A stretch of DNA of 6,237 nucleotides from Patescibacteria group bacterium (GTDB lineage Bacteria > Patescibacteriota > Patescibacteriia > 2-12-FULL-60-25): positions 1 through 6,237 of the forward strand of contig JAHIUG010000096.1 of assembly GCA_018817245.1 (NCBI GenBank). The letters are read 5' to 3'. Shown in pieces: positions 5,262 through 6,237 of the stretch. Positions within the stretch are counted from its first letter, which is position 1. Every line of letters starts with the position of its first letter. A program made the translations under genes and the position numbers. Below the pieces are notes generated by a model, which had not been told where the DNA came from, did not search any database, and was given only the letters and a program-made list of their open reading frames with translations.

Positions 5262-6237
5262 AAAAACTTTTCACACTAGCGATAATAATTATAGCTGCTT
5301 TGGCCGCGTTTTTTTGGTTTGTGCCAGCAGCGTGGATAAGCTTTTCATTACCTAACACGCCAAATACCAGAATCGAAATTACCGAGGGTCTTACTGCAGA
5401 CAGGGTCGCAGATCTTTTGGTGGAAAAAGGAATAATCGCCTCCGCTTTTAAATATAAAATTTTTGCGCGTATAAATTCCGATGCAGGAAGTCCTATGACA
5501 GGGGAGTATGATCTCAAGGCCGGCATGAATTTTAAGCGCATTGCGCGTATTTTGGCGCTAGGTCCGGTGCGTAAGGAGCTGTCAGTTCGGATCATTGAGG
5601 GGTGGACAATCTATGACATTGAAAAAGCTCTGATTGAATTGGGGGTGGAAGTGCGACCCAGTGATTTTTTAGCAGAACGGTTTGAAGACGATTTTGAGTT
5701 TTTAAAGGATCTGCCAAAGGACGCAACTTTAGAAGGTTATCTTTATCCGGATACTTATCGAGTTTGGGAAGATGAATTACCGGATGCACTGTTTCGTCGT
5801 CAGCTGCAGGAGTTTCGTTTGAAGACTGTGGGATATGATGATGAGGCAAAGCGGCAGGGCAGGACTTTTCACGATATTGTTATTCTCGCGTCCATTGTGG
5901 AAAAAGAAGCGCGACATGATGAGGACCGGCCGATTATCTCTGGCATTTTTATGAATCGTCTGAATATTGGAATGGCACTGCAGTCTGACGCCACGTTGAA
6001 TTATGTGACTCGCAGTGGGAGGGACCGGGGTACTGCCGAGGATTTGGCAAATGAGTCACCTTATAACAGCTATAAATACAGGGGATTGCCACCTGGGCCA
6101 ATTGGAAATCCTGGTAAGCCATCTTTGGATGCGGCCATGAATCCAACAGATACGGCATATTGGTATTTTCTAACGGATGAGGATGGCAAGGCTTATTTTG
6201 CACGCACTTTGGATGAACATAGCCAGAATAGATACAA
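5258..6237 (+). CDS. mltG: Endolytic murein transglycosylase MltG (YceG), 3' end off window
   Basis: The frame stays open to the right edge (326 complete codons). MltG is an inner-membrane enzyme that cuts nascent peptidoglycan strands and sets their length. A short N-terminus (MKK) is followed by one membrane anchor (about residues 4-22). A LysM-like region (about 36-105) contains IEITEGLTADRVADLLVEKG-type sequence. The catalytic YceG domain shows EGYLYPDTY (159-167), ASIVEKE (211-217) with the catalytic Glu at about Glu215 (E. coli Glu218), LQSDATLNY, and GLPPGPIGNPG near 283-293. The end of the domain (AYFARTLDEHSQN) is present, so only a short C-terminal tail is likely missing. No Shine-Dalgarno sequence is seen; the 4-bp overlap with the PAP2 stop suggests coupled translation. 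Confidence 0.96.
   Translation, partial: MKKLFTLAIIIIAALAAFFWFVPAAWISFSLPNTPNTRIEITEGLTADRVADLLVEKGIIASAFKYKIFARINSDAGSPMTGEYDLKAGMNFKRIARILALGPVRKELSVRIIEGWTIYDIEKALIELGVEVRPSDFLAERFEDDFEFLKDLPKDATLEGYLYPDTYRVWEDELPDALFRRQLQEFRLKTVGYDDEAKRQGRTFHDIVILASIVEKEARHDEDRPIISGIFMNRLNIGMALQSDATLNYVTRSGRDRGTAEDLANESPYNSYKYRGLPPGPIGNPGKPSLDAAMNPTDTAYWYFLTDEDGKAYFARTLDEHSQNRY

Overview
The window looks like a chromosomal segment of a bacterium with a streamlined gene style, most like Patescibacteria/CPR (Parcubacteria-type). That placement is an inference. It rests on the standard code (TGA is a stop), the near absence of Shine-Dalgarno sequences before the forward genes, short repeats packed into the gaps, and housekeeping genes mixed with a large repeat protein of unknown role. 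No taxonomic marker (rRNA, ribosomal protein) is present, so the assignment is tentative.

Layout. Bases 1-1959 (minus strand) hold the first 653 codons of a large acidic protein that runs off the left edge. It has a low-complexity N-terminus, then blocks of about four blade-like repeats (W-F/Y-V-V-H-G ... Y-G-P-Y ... I) separated by Pro/Glu/Val linkers. A 12-bp minisatellite encodes one of these linkers. Bases 1960-2275 are a divergent intergenic region. It contains a good minus-strand promoter (TTGACA, 17 bp, extended -10) with a tandem 10-bp repeat in its spacer, a hairpin close to the predicted transcript start, a strong ribosome binding site for the minus gene, a weaker forward promoter, and an array with 7-bp periodicity leading into gpmI.

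The forward genes are gpmI (2276-3853, glycolytic phosphoglycerate mutase), nth (3984-4619, endonuclease III, base excision repair), a PAP2-family membrane phosphatase (4695-5261) and mltG (5258 to the right edge, endolytic peptidoglycan transglycosylase). The PAP2 and mltG genes overlap by 4 bp and plausibly act together in the envelope, in lipid-carrier recycling and glycan-strand termination. gpmI and nth are unrelated housekeeping functions in the same direction.

Repeats are the most unusual aspect. Heptamer arrays lie in inverted orientation on both sides of gpmI, and the downstream one begins on the gpmI stop codon. Two palindromic elements of one family (3891-3974 and 4623-4688) flank nth in inverted orientation. 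The right arm of each supplies an in-frame ATG at the same position for the gene that follows. No CRISPR array, tRNA, rRNA, transposase or defence gene was found. The best candidates for something undescribed are the modular repeat protein and the two repeat families.
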